DNA from: an uncultured Hungatella sp.
GTDB lineage: Bacteria > Bacillota > Clostridia > Lachnospirales > Lachnospiraceae
Assembly: GCA_910585645.1 (NCBI GenBank)
Contig: CAJUFP010000079.1
Coordinates: forward strand, 1 to 23,768
Length of the DNA: 23,768 bases
Direction: 5' to 3'
Shown here: in pieces, positions 6,524 through 14,541 of the stretch
Layout of the letters: the number at the start of each line of letters is the position of its first letter
How positions within the stretch are numbered: position 1 is the first letter of the stretch
The notes under the pieces: model-generated
What the model saw: the letters and a program-made list of their open reading frames with translations, nothing else
Databases searched by the model: none
What the model was told of the DNA's origin: nothing
Position numbers and translations under genes: made by a program

Positions 6524-9500
6524 ATTCTGCTTCCTCCCGTTCGGCATCTGCTTCATATTGATAGTTCCTGTACAAAGCATCATAGATTTCCGCTGTCTTA
6601 GGATACCGGATTCTCAATCCGTCAGCATTTCTTTTATACCCCATGGCCAACTCATGTTCTGCTTTCCCGGCAGTCGGGGAATGGATACCTCTCTTATTAT
6701 AAATGTTCATAACGTAGGCATCCCTCAAATTATCATCCCCATATTCTTCAATCAAACGCCTTACAGATTCACAAGGGGCAAACCCATCCTCTCCTCCAGG
6801 AGAATTTGCAAATATTCTTCCCAAAAGACGTCCCAAAAGCCTCTTCTGGTTCTGTTGATTTAAAAGAGATACAAATTCCTCCACCCACTGTCTCAGTTCC
6901 CTTTCTTCTACATGGCCATTTCTTTCGGCCGGACAGAATCTGGCATTTTGAAACAAATCATAGACATTACTCACCAATCTCCTTTGTTCCTGTGTCCCTT
7001 CTTTTTTTTCTTCTCCGTCTTTCAGATAGATAATACCGGCCATCTTTGCATATAAGGCAGGACTCCTTTCCAGCACCCTTCTGGTACACTTCATTTTATC
7101 CCAACTCAAAATGCCCCTATACGTTAATTCAATTTGTGAAATTCTATCACAGTTCTCGGTCTGGATATACGCTTTTTGCAGCTTTTCCAATATCTTTTCC
7201 AAATAATAGGCTGACATGGTATCAAATTGGCCGGGATCCAGCTTCTGCATATATTCCAGATTTTCAAGCAGCATGTTCATAGAAAACCTGGACATGGTGC
7301 GCTCCAACAGATTCATTAAGGATGCCTGCGTCCCATATTGCCTGCATTCCTTTATCATCCACTCAATTGTTCTGTCGTCATCTATACAGTAATGAATCTG
7401 TCTCCAATATGCCTTTTTCGTGGTTTCATCTTCCCTGTCAATCAACGGTGTATTCTTTAAATCAAGTATCTCCAATCCGTATAGCTTTATCAGCACTTCC
7501 AAATCAATATCCATTTCCTTTGCAGTATTAACAATATCTTTCAGCAAAGCAGGCTCTCGTCTGTAGGCACAAGCTGCATAGTCTACTGCAATTTTACCCT
7601 TCGGCTGGATCGTTAGCATTTTTTTGAATAAATCCGCCTCATATTGACTTTCCGAATAGTATACAAAAAGCTTTGTTCCTACAGTTGTAGAAGGGTTCTC
7701 CATGCACAATGTAATCAATTTCACTATATCTAATTCTTCCTGCTTAAACTCCTTAATACCCTCCTCTATCTCTTTTTCTGCTGCTTGTCTGTTCATTTTA
7801 TCAGCTTTCTCTAGTTCTGCATCATCATTGCTAAAAGGAGCTGGATATAATAAAGGGAAACTATATTCAGGCAGAAACAAATATCCATACTCATATACCG
7901 GATCTTTGGTATGAAGCTTATGTAATGCTTCCTCAAAGTATATGATCTGTTTTTCCCTCATCGCCCACCCTGAGTTTTTATAGTAACGGTGGCGGTATAT
8001 TATTTCTTTAAGCGTCTCTCTTATTGCAGCTATCTCATCATCCTTCATCTGTTCCGCTTCACGGGATAATTGCACAAATATTCTTTCCAGTACACTTTCT
8101 CCAAAGTTTCCGGCTTCCTTTACCATCTTTTTCCAACGTGTACAGGAACATTCCATATTGGCCAGACATATACGGATATATGCCTCATAAGTATCATAAA
8201 TATCCCCGTTGGTCAGTTCTTCAGGCTCATCAATATCTCTGTATTTAGGATGCACCATCTCTCCCATCACCATAGTTTTCTGCTCAGGAAGTTCTACATA
8301 AAGCAGATCCCAGCCCTTTTTGTACGTTCCTGCCATTTCATTGGCAAGTTCTATTTTCTCTTTATGTGTTAAGGCAGTCAAATTAATCCATGGACAGAAC
8401 ACATTTGCCAGTACATCATCGGGACTGTTGGACATAGCGTAGCTTATATTTTCCTCACTTAATCGAAAAAGCCATCTTACTGCCCTCGCTGCATATTGTC
8501 TCTGCAGCAAAAACTGTTCTATCCCCCATAAAATATGAGTATAATCATATCGCTCATATGTGGAATAATTTCCTTCACCTCTTTTAAAAATCGTCAATAA
8601 ACCGGATGGTCTGTCCCACTCTTCCTCAAGACGTCTCATGATAACACCTGGGGAGACTTCGCACAGTTTCTGAAAATAAAGTGCTATGGACTGCCACTGT
8701 TTGGCATTCTTTATATGTTCAAAAATTTCCCTGGTTACCTGGTCAGCGGAGTGCTGACTTTCTTTATCCCGTTGATAAAAGGCTTTCATGATCAAACTTC
8801 TCAGCATTCCATGCCGTATTTCCTCCGACCAAAAAGCTTGTCCTTCCGGCATAATCCTTCTTACATGCTGTTCCTCCTCCGGAAATTCAAAAACCGGATC
8901 GGTTTCAATCAAAATCTCAGACAATACATCAATAAACCGTTTCCATAGTTTTCCGTTAACATCTATCTTTGAACCTAAATAGTCCCATCCATTCTCTAAA
9001 CTTGCAAGCTGCCAGAAAACTTTTCCATGTCTTTTATATGTCACAAGGAGAGGATCCTCTCCTAAAACATAAGGCCGTATTTTTTCCAGGATCTCTTCAT
9101 ACTTTTTTTCTGTCAGTTCTTCCAGAACCGTCTTATCCCCTTCAGTCTCTGTCCATCTGCCGCACATCAAAAGCGGAAGCGTTAACTCCAAATCATTGTT
9201 CGCCCAGGCAGGCTTTTTCTCATAAGAGCCCTTTAATAACTTCTTTTTCAAGGGGATGTAAAGTCCATGGGTATCCTCCACCAATTCATATGCCTTTGAT
9301 GCACTGATTCCTGCATTCTCAAGCTGCTTTATAATTGTGCGGCGCGTCCTTTTCCGCATTTTTAAAGGTTCTTTGCCAGCACAATCATCATCCTCTCCAT
9401 AAACAAAGATATTGGTATTGCCTTGAATAGCCACAATCTCATCACTTTGAAACCATGGAATTAAAATCTTATCTTTAATCTGCGGTATTTTCTGACCCGC

Positions 9501-10256
9501 ACATCGTAATTCTTCCCAGTCTTTGCGATTCTTAACCACAAGAACACCCTGGCTTACGTTCAGTCTCCTGATTTCATTCAAAATGCAGTAAATTAATTCC
9601 TCCCTGCATTTTCCGGCAATATAAATACACTCTCTGTCTATGCTCCTCTCAAAACTGTTTCTGAAATCTTCATCATCCGCTTCAAAAAAATCCAGGCTGA
9701 TACTTGGATTTTCTGTCTGCCGCATAAGTTCTAATTCCATCTGATCCAAAGAATAGATTTCCAGATTCCGTCCTTTTATTTCTCGAAGGATCTGTTCCAT
9801 CGTTTTTATTCTTTTTACAATATCCTCAAGCTCCCTGCTCTCCTCTTCTCTCCACTCTTTCAAAAATATTTGTTCATATGTCTGCGGATCATGTTCTTCA
9901 ATATATGCAAGAATCACTTCTATGAAATATGATACATAACTCATTGATCTATCGTATGGAATTTCATACTCCTGCATGGTCATTCGCAGTTCTTTCTTCA
10001 ATGCGTCCTTAAATCCAAATCCTTTTTTGTTATCTACCTTTTTCGCCAGACTTGTCATATTTTCTTTTGATAATACTCTGGTTATATCATTAAAAAAATG
10101 GTCTTCTTGCTCCATATTATTTATGAAAAAATCGCCTGTATCGATAAAAAGTCTCTTCCAGTCTTTTTTTTCTTTATGCACGACAAGTATCTTTTCTGCG
10201 GCCTGCCAAATCACCTCCCACATTCTATCTTCCATTTTTGATGTCATTGAATCCAT
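6510..10256 (-). CDS. Large STAND-like putative defence protein of unknown function
   Basis: A 1248-aa soluble protein, mostly helical, with no signal peptide or membrane segment. Residues 1-180 are a charged helical region. Residues about 185-470 form a mixed module that includes ECIYIAGKCREELIYCILNEI (208-228), a run of beta strands near VLVVKNRKDW (238-247), ILIPWF (264-269) and NTNIFVYGEDD (280-290), the basic KMRKRTRRTII (299-309), and THGLYIPLKKKL followed by LPLLMCGRW. From memory this order matches large P-loop-degenerate STAND-like proteins of defence islands; no GxxxxGK[ST] is present. The remaining 770 residues are helical, repeat-like sensor or scaffold sequence. The ATG at 10256 has GGAGG 7 nt upstream. 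It is coupled to the kinase fragment downstream. The defence role is inference. Confidence 0.7.
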   Translation of the reverse strand: MDSMTSKMEDRMWEVIWQAAEKILVVHKEKKDWKRLFIDTGDFFINNMEQEDHFFNDITRVLSKENMTSLAKKVDNKKGFGFKDALKKELRMTMQEYEIPYDRSMSYVSYFIEVILAYIEEHDPQTYEQIFLKEWREEESRELEDIVKRIKTMEQILREIKGRNLEIYSLDQMELELMRQTENPSISLDFFEADDEDFRNSFERSIDRECIYIAGKCREELIYCILNEIRRLNVSQGVLVVKNRKDWEELRCAGQKIPQIKDKILIPWFQSDEIVAIQGNTNIFVYGEDDDCAGKEPLKMRKRTRRTIIKQLENAGISASKAYELVEDTHGLYIPLKKKLLKGSYEKKPAWANNDLELTLPLLMCGRWTETEGDKTVLEELTEKKYEEILEKIRPYVLGEDPLLVTYKRHGKVFWQLASLENGWDYLGSKIDVNGKLWKRFIDVLSEILIETDPVFEFPEEEQHVRRIMPEGQAFWSEEIRHGMLRSLIMKAFYQRDKESQHSADQVTREIFEHIKNAKQWQSIALYFQKLCEVSPGVIMRRLEEEWDRPSGLLTIFKRGEGNYSTYERYDYTHILWGIEQFLLQRQYAARAVRWLFRLSEENISYAMSNSPDDVLANVFCPWINLTALTHKEKIELANEMAGTYKKGWDLLYVELPEQKTMVMGEMVHPKYRDIDEPEELTNGDIYDTYEAYIRICLANMECSCTRWKKMVKEAGNFGESVLERIFVQLSREAEQMKDDEIAAIRETLKEIIYRHRYYKNSGWAMREKQIIYFEEALHKLHTKDPVYEYGYLFLPEYSFPLLYPAPFSNDDAELEKADKMNRQAAEKEIEEGIKEFKQEELDIVKLITLCMENPSTTVGTKLFVYYSESQYEADLFKKMLTIQPKGKIAVDYAACAYRREPALLKDIVNTAKEMDIDLEVLIKLYGLEILDLKNTPLIDREDETTKKAYWRQIHYCIDDDRTIEWMIKECRQYGTQASLMNLLERTMSRFSMNMLLENLEYMQKLDPGQFDTMSAYYLEKILEKLQKAYIQTENCDRISQIELTYRGILSWDKMKCTRRVLERSPALYAKMAGIIYLKDGEEKKEGTQEQRRLVSNVYDLFQNARFCPAERNGHVEERELRQWVEEFVSLLNQQNQKRLLGRLLGRIFANSPGGEDGFAPCESVRRLIEEYGDDNLRDAYVMNIYNKRGIHSPTAGKAEHELAMGYKRNADGLRIRYPKTAEIYDALYRNYQYEADAEREEAEYAEL

Positions 10257-10590
10257 CTCTGTTCCTCCTACATATACATGAAGTCAATATATATCATGTT
10301 GCACTACCCTATATTATTAAGAAATTCTAACTTTTCCTCTCCATCAACATATCACTCTCCTAAACCGTCTGATTAATAAGCATAAGCCACTAAACTGTCA
10401 GAATCCATTTAAGTTATCTTACCTGTTCCACTTTGCCATCGCTTCGTTTTCTCTACAGTCTTGTCCATATCCTTGTCACCAATCTGCTCTTAAATATGCC
10501 ATTTTCACAATATTGCCCAGCCATTTCCCGCAAAATATATTGCTGGAAATAACTGGGCTCATATAGTTTAAATTAAATAGAGTTACATTT
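10257..10590. other. 334-bp intergenic gap, AT-rich, holding one long hairpin
   Basis: No coding frame with a start and ribosome site was found on either strand. The part next to 10257 holds the ribosome site of the 1248-aa gene. A TTGACT at about 10286 lies too close to the start codon to be its -35, and no convincing promoter was found. The part near 10515-10558 is a near-perfect palindrome listed separately. Confidence 0.5.
10515..10558. repeat. 44-bp near-perfect palindrome beyond the Rpn-type gene
   Basis: Nineteen-base arms starting GCCCAG and ending CTGGGC match at 16 positions and flank an AT-rich hexamer. Two of the mismatches can form G-U pairs in RNA. It lies 33 bp past the stop of the Rpn-type pseudogene. 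No T-run follows on either strand, so it is not a standard terminator; it could be a processing site, a bidirectional stop or a mobile-element end. Confidence 0.6.
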
Positions 10591-11605
10591 TCACGAAACA
10601 ACTTCAGCAAACCACTCCCTGATGACAGAAACCTGGACATTCACCATTTTGGCAATGGTCTCTTCTTCCAATCCTATGGTCCGCAGATTGAACACAGTTT
10701 CCTTCGCCTGCTCCATTCTTCCATAGTCTTCTCCTTCCCTGCGCCCCTGCTGCCAGCCTTCTCTCAAAATTGTTTTCGCCTCATGTTCAAGAATCTTTCC
10801 GCCCATAACTGACTTCACTCCTTCCCTGACATGTTCATATTTCTGGGCAATATTCTCCAGCACTTTGTCCGACATTTCCATAATGATTTTTCTTGTATAA
10901 GCACTGATACTCCCATTTTCCAAAAGCTGATCCAACCGTGCCATAATATCTGTGTATTCGGCCTTTAAAGTTTCCAACTTATCTTTATCACTATTATACT
11001 CCTCAAAACGGCTTTCATGTGAAAAGATATAAAATGGAATCAAAAATAACAGATTCTTCTCAAAGATTTCGTCTATCCCATACTTCTGAGCCTTCATTAC
11101 CGGAATATTAAAAGAAACCATACCGCCAGGTGTTGTCATCTCGATTTTCATTTTATCCGGTGTTGACTTGGTACTTCTAAGAAACAGGATTGCTGAATGA
11201 GGAATTTCCACTTTAAGAGTATTCCCGATAATTTCTCCCTGATCTAAGGCAATCTGAGTTGCGTATTACAAAAAAGCTGTCACTGGCAGCTTTTTTGTAT
11301 ACTTAGGCATCAAAAATCCGAACCAACATGCTGCTGTCCGCAGTGCTCTGGCATTCATACAGAAATTTTTTCTTATTCTTTCCCACAATTGTAAAACTAC
11401 TGTCAGTGATTCGTTTTACTTCCTCCCCGTCCTGCTGATTCAAAAAATGGATTTCTGGAGAAAATACTACCTTCTCGTCTCCACTAAAGCATTCATGGAA
11501 CGCTTCGTTAATAACGGGAATGATCAGTCTGCTACAGTCATTCAGCAGAGTGCGGAACACATCATCGTAGGGGGGATTGACGACCTTGCTATTGATTATT
11601 TTCAT
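10591..11605 (-). pseudogene. Rpn/PDDEXK_2-family nuclease, interrupted by a palindromic insertion
   Basis: Two open frames together make one gene of the Rpn family (recombination-promoting nuclease, once called transposase_31). The first (start ATG 11605 with GGAGG 8 nt upstream, to 11303) carries NPPYDDVFRTLL and the catalytic pair in RITDSSF and LYECQS, and ends at RIFD. The second (from about 11262 to stop 10591) resumes with ATQIALDQGEIIG, then AILFLRSTKSTPDKMKI, and ends in the family's helical tail with GWQQGRREGE. The 43 bp between them (11266-11308) add a stop and shift the frame. Removing them restores RIF-DYATQIAL in frame. The intact protein would be about 324 aa, close to the family norm. 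Rpn proteins cut DNA and stimulate recombination; here the catalytic part is separated from the tail. Confidence 0.8.
11263..11308. repeat. Palindromic insertion (43 bp) inside the nuclease gene
   Basis: The inserted segment 11266-11308 is mostly one hairpin: arms 11268-11279 and 11287-11298 are perfectly complementary over 12 bp (AC, six A, GCTG against CAGC, six T, GT), with a 7-nt loop. A further GTAT/ATAC pair outside has one bulged T. The A-run, GC stem and T-run make it look like a bidirectional intrinsic terminator. No clear target duplication can be assigned. Confidence 0.7.
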
Positions 11606-11820
11606 TAAATAGACCTCCGGTCTGGCAGGAATCCTTGTTTTTCCTTGTCTTAATGCTATTTTACCACAAAATGTCTGTCTATGGCAATGTAATGCCAAAA
11701 TTCCTTAAATTTTTCTACATCCTCCAAAATGCCTGGGATGTACAGTTAATAAAATCGATTGCTTTAAAATTTTATTGCCCACATCCCATCAATTTCACGA
11801 TGTATTTCTTTTACAATATA

Positions 11821-12273
11821 TCAGTTACAAGATAGAGTCTTGCCGGATTCGCTTAAAGCAAGCCCGGAAAAACCGATGGAATAGCCGCAGTCCCGGAACC
11901 GTTCCCAGGTAAATGTAGATACAGAGCCATCGGAGACATAGATCAGCTGATCATTTTTATACAGAGTCGGGATAGCCATATCTTTGTGGACAAATCCCAG
12001 GAGCCGGTTTTCCGCCTGATTGGTCATTCCGGTCTCTTTGCTGTCCGTGGACAGAGCCGGTCTTGTCGGATCAAAATTACAGTCTTCCACAGGGAGCAGG
12101 TAGAAAGAATCGCCGGATCTCACATAAAAATGGCCTGATTCCAACTCATTTAAAGATACAGCGGAAAGAATATCCTCAACTGGCTCTTCCACCTCTTTTT
12201 CCTTTTTGCACCCGGAAAGCACCAGGCCCATGCAGGCAGTCAGTACGGCAAGCACAAACACGTTTTTCTTCAT
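11821..12273 (-). CDS. Lipoprotein of unknown function, possibly truncated
   Basis: A 150-aa secreted lipoprotein. MKKNVFVLAVLTA starts a typical signal peptide and LVLSGC is a lipobox with the lipidated Cys22; a charged linker KKEKEVEEPVED follows. The mature part is predicted beta-rich and unlike any domain I recognise. The frame ends abruptly with SGKTLSCN, and the downstream 215 bp is AT-rich and holds no gene, so the C-terminus may have been lost. The ATG at 12273 overlaps the stop of the upstream 118-codon frame as ATGA, showing it is the last member of a translationally coupled operon. The surrounding operon is decayed, so expression is doubtful. Confidence 0.65.
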   Translation of the reverse strand: MKKNVFVLAVLTACMGLVLSGCKKEKEVEEPVEDILSAVSLNELESGHFYVRSGDSFYLLPVEDCNFDPTRPALSTDSKETGMTNQAENRLLGFVHKDMAIPTLYKNDQLIYVSDGSVSTFTWERFRDCGYSIGFSGLALSESGKTLSCN

Positions 12274-12670
12274 GGCATTCCCTCCCTTACGTTGACGACA
12301 TAGACCTCTGTACCATCATCCAGTTCCAGACGAATCACCCGCAGGACACAGAGCCGGTTTTCTTCCTCTTCCTGCTCTATCTGGCAGGCCCCTATAGTTT
12401 CACAAGACTTTACATTTCCGGCTACGGCCAGCAGCCTCTCCATATGGGAGGAGATAAAGCGTTGGTCAAACATTTTAATCCGTTCCGTTGTGAGGATTCC
12501 GGCCACTGCTTCCTCTGTCTCCATAATAAACTGTTTTTCCCTTTCTGTGTCAGCGTCCTGAAAGCAGGATAAAAGTTCTATGATCTGCCCCTCCTTTAAC
12601 TCCTCTGACTGGTTCATCTCTTCCATAAATGTTTTTAATCGTTCTTTCAGGTCTCATTTTCCCTTGGCAT
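12270..12670 (-). pseudogene. Small unknown protein, frameshifted near its start
   Basis: The main open frame (about 118 codons, with EELKEGQIIELLSCFQDA and the C-terminal ELDDGTEVYVVNVREGMP) has no ribosome site at its own ATGs. Just upstream, ATG at 12670 has AAAGGAG 4 nt before it and starts MPRENET, then stops. Reading on one frame over from there gives LKERLKTFMEEMNQSEEL, which flows into the main frame. A single-base loss near 12650 therefore explains both. The reconstructed protein is about 133 aa, soluble and acidic. I do not recognise the family. It sits between a membrane protein remnant and a lipoprotein, so it probably belonged to an envelope-associated operon, possibly from a mobile element. 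Confidence 0.55.
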
Positions 12671-12690
12671 GGGACTCCTTTCTACAAATA

Positions 12691-13212
12691 TCAATGCAGG
12701 AAATAGGTTTTATACCACCGATAGCAAGCATACAAAAAGAGCGCAATCGGAATAAACTGCAGATTTGACAGGATAAATTCTTTTCCTGGGCTGCCGCCTC
12801 CATCATCCGGCTTATGAAAATCAAAATAGACCTCCCCTCCTCTTTCCGGTATGGTAAGTACAGCGCCGGAGCCCAGCTTTTTCCCCATTTCCATCAGTTG
12901 CTTTGGTCACCCGATATGTCCCGGACTTCATTTTTACCGACTGCCCGTCATAAGTGACGGTAAGGGACAGTCTTCCTTCTGAGCCTTTCAGTACCATGGT
13001 GACCGGAAGGGACACGTCATCAGCAACAGACATGGTTACTGTCACATTTCCGGAATCGTCAGACACGGGTTCCTCCTCAATCATCATAATGCTGTCTTCT
13101 CTCCTTTCCTCCGCTGCATAGGCCGTATTGCCTGGAGAAGCAGCTGCCCCATAGCTGGCTTCCGGTAGCATAACAGCCATGAAACATACGGATAAAAATA
13201 TCCTGGCCGCTT
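12691..13212 (-). pseudogene. Secreted/membrane-anchored protein remnant, frameshift and lost start
   Basis: Reading on the minus strand from 13212, the frame gives KAARIFLSVCFMAVMLP and then SYGAAASPGNTAYA, a typical signal peptide, but no start codon with a ribosome site precedes it. It continues with a beta-rich domain (VTVTMSVADDVSLPVTMVL) to SGTYRVTKATDGNG. At a run of four G on the minus strand (12883-12886) the frame is lost; the other frame continues with KKLGSGAVLTIPERGGEVYF, a Gly-rich linker and a C-terminal membrane helix FIPIALFLYACYRW ending at 12691. One extra G in that run would repair it. The layout is signal peptide, extracellular domain, single transmembrane anchor. I do not recognise the family. 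Confidence 0.6.
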
Positions 13213-13299
13213 TTAAATTATGGGGAAAACATAGCGAAAACCGGCTTTGCTTTTGGGGTCCTGTTTCAAATGATATGTTTTAATTTTGCTGTTCCCTAA

Positions 13300-13328
13300 T
13301 TGAAAGCCATACAGAAATTTGATAAAAT
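13300..13328 (+). promoter_or_regulatory. Promoter of the SMI1/KNR4 gene cluster
   Basis: TTGAAA (13300-13305), a 17-nt spacer and TAAAAT (13323-13328), 37 nt before the start codon. Over 31 nt it is identical at 26 positions to the promoter in front of the VOC gene at 21823. Confidence 0.75.
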
Positions 13329-13365
13329 AAGGTTCAGATAAAGAAGAATTACGGAGGAATGACAA

Positions 13366-14043
13366 ATGAATCAGACAGAACAATACGACCAGCGTATCGC
13401 CCATATTATGGCAAAAATCGAAGCCCTGCATGATAGGAAGTTCTCCTATTCCTGTGGAAAGTGGCCGCCAGTCTGGAAACCGCCTATGAGCGAGGAGGAC
13501 GTGGCAGCCTTTGAGGCGGAGAAGGGAATCCGTCTGCCGGAGGATTACCGCCGCTTCATCACCACCATTGCCAGCGCCGGAAGCCAGCCCTTTTACGGCC
13601 TGCTGCCTTTGCGCCAGAAGGAAAGCACTGTGGAACAGCCATTTCCCTACACACTGGAGCATATCCTCTACTTTCTCCACATGACCGAGGAGGAGATGGA
13701 CGAGTTTTATGACGAGGATACGCCTTTTACCGCTGATAACGGCCTGATAGCCCTGTGTACCGAGGGGGACGGCATGGACAGTGTTCTGGTGGTAAACAGC
13801 CCGGACCCGGATACCTACGGCACGGTCTGGTATTACGACCTGGCCAATGACTGCGGGATCATCCCCATGCGTGACAAGGAGACGGGAAAGCCCTTCCATT
13901 TCCTGGACTGGCTGGAGTATTGGGCGGACCGGACGGCGGGCCTTCAGAGCACAGAGTATTTCAGTTTTTCCGAAACCGTACAGCTGCCGAAAGCGCCGGA
14001 TAACCCCGACATCATGGGGCGGAAAATGGGATGGATCGAATAA
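13366..14043 (+). CDS. SMI1/KNR4 (SUKH) family protein
   Basis: A 225-aa cytoplasmic protein of the SUKH superfamily, whose bacterial members are mainly immunity proteins against polymorphic toxins. The family core is seen near residues 43-75: an N-terminal WPPVWKPPMSEEDVAAFE, then KGIRLPEDYRRFITTIASAG, the characteristic helix-loop with Leu-Pro-x-Asp/Glu-Tyr. Further C-terminal VLVVNSPDPDTYGTVWYYDL matches the strand pattern where the family reads a residual activity signal. GGAGG lies 8 nt before the ATG. It is more GC-rich than the genes on either side, which suggests transfer. It is the first of three genes on the plus strand and may protect against a toxin not present in this window. Confidence 0.8.
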   Translation: MNQTEQYDQRIAHIMAKIEALHDRKFSYSCGKWPPVWKPPMSEEDVAAFEAEKGIRLPEDYRRFITTIASAGSQPFYGLLPLRQKESTVEQPFPYTLEHILYFLHMTEEEMDEFYDEDTPFTADNGLIALCTEGDGMDSVLVVNSPDPDTYGTVWYYDLANDCGIIPMRDKETGKPFHFLDWLEYWADRTAGLQSTEYFSFSETVQLPKAPDNPDIMGRKMGWIE

Positions 14044-14068
14044 ACGTTGAGAAATGGAGGCAAGACGA

Positions 14069-14530
14069 TTGAAGAAGGTTCCTATTGATGAAGCTAAAAT
14101 TCCAATGGCCATGGAAATTATCGAAAAAGCCGCTTCCCTTATGGCAGAGAGAGATTGCAGGCAGGATCAAGAGGCCAGAGAGGAACTGGCAGAGCTGCAA
14201 GACCGTTTAAGGGAGCTTTCCGGAAATCAAAAGCTTCAGATAACCGATTTTCAAAGGTATTGGAGTTATACAAGTCTGGAAACCATGGCGAGGAAAGCGC
14301 TGATGGCCCCTCCCTCCAAGGACAATGTGTCCGATGAACAGATCAAAGAAATCGTTTTAGGGATTCTGAAGCACGAGGAAGCCGAAATGGACTGGTGGCT
14401 GGAATATCTCAAGGTCAATACCGGTTTGGTCAATCTCACCGACTATATCTTTTACCCCAATCTGGTTGGCCTTGATATGCAGGCCAACCTGGAACAGATT
14501 GCGGATAAGATCATTGCCGACAGAACATAG
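14069..14530 (+). CDS. Conserved protein of unknown function, probable TTG start
   Basis: A 153-aa soluble helical protein. The TTG at 14069 is preferred because GGAGG lies 8 nt before it; the in-frame ATG at 14054 has no ribosome site and its own bases form part of that GGAGG. Residues 1-60 are helical and charged; the second half holds YWSYTSLETMARKALM, MDWWLEYLKVNTGLVNLTDYIF and ends DKIIADRT, features that look conserved but that I cannot assign to a named family. It follows the SMI1/KNR4 gene by 25 nt and precedes the next gene by 11 nt, so the three form an operon. An immunity or stress role is possible by association only. Confidence 0.7.
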   Translation: MKKVPIDEAKIPMAMEIIEKAASLMAERDCRQDQEAREELAELQDRLRELSGNQKLQITDFQRYWSYTSLETMARKALMAPPSKDNVSDEQIKEIVLGILKHEEAEMDWWLEYLKVNTGLVNLTDYIFYPNLVGLDMQANLEQIADKIIADRT

Positions 14531-14541
14531 AGGAAGGTTTC

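Noticed and set aside
10281..10286. TTGACT as a -35 for the 1248-aa gene
   Set aside because: It lies only about 25 nt before the start codon, and the ribosome site occupies where the -10 would have to be.
10515..11308. CRISPR-like or direct repeat array
   Set aside because: The two palindromes here differ in sequence, and no regularly spaced direct repeats are present.
11606..11820. Possible gene or RNA between the nuclease and the lipoprotein
   Set aside because: AT-rich sequence with no start plus ribosome site on either strand and no stable hairpin with T-run.
13213..14112. A 299-codon minus-strand frame opposite the SMI1/KNR4 gene
   Set aside because: The plus strand has a promoter, ribosome site and SUKH motifs; the minus frame is a shadow of GC-rich coding sequence.
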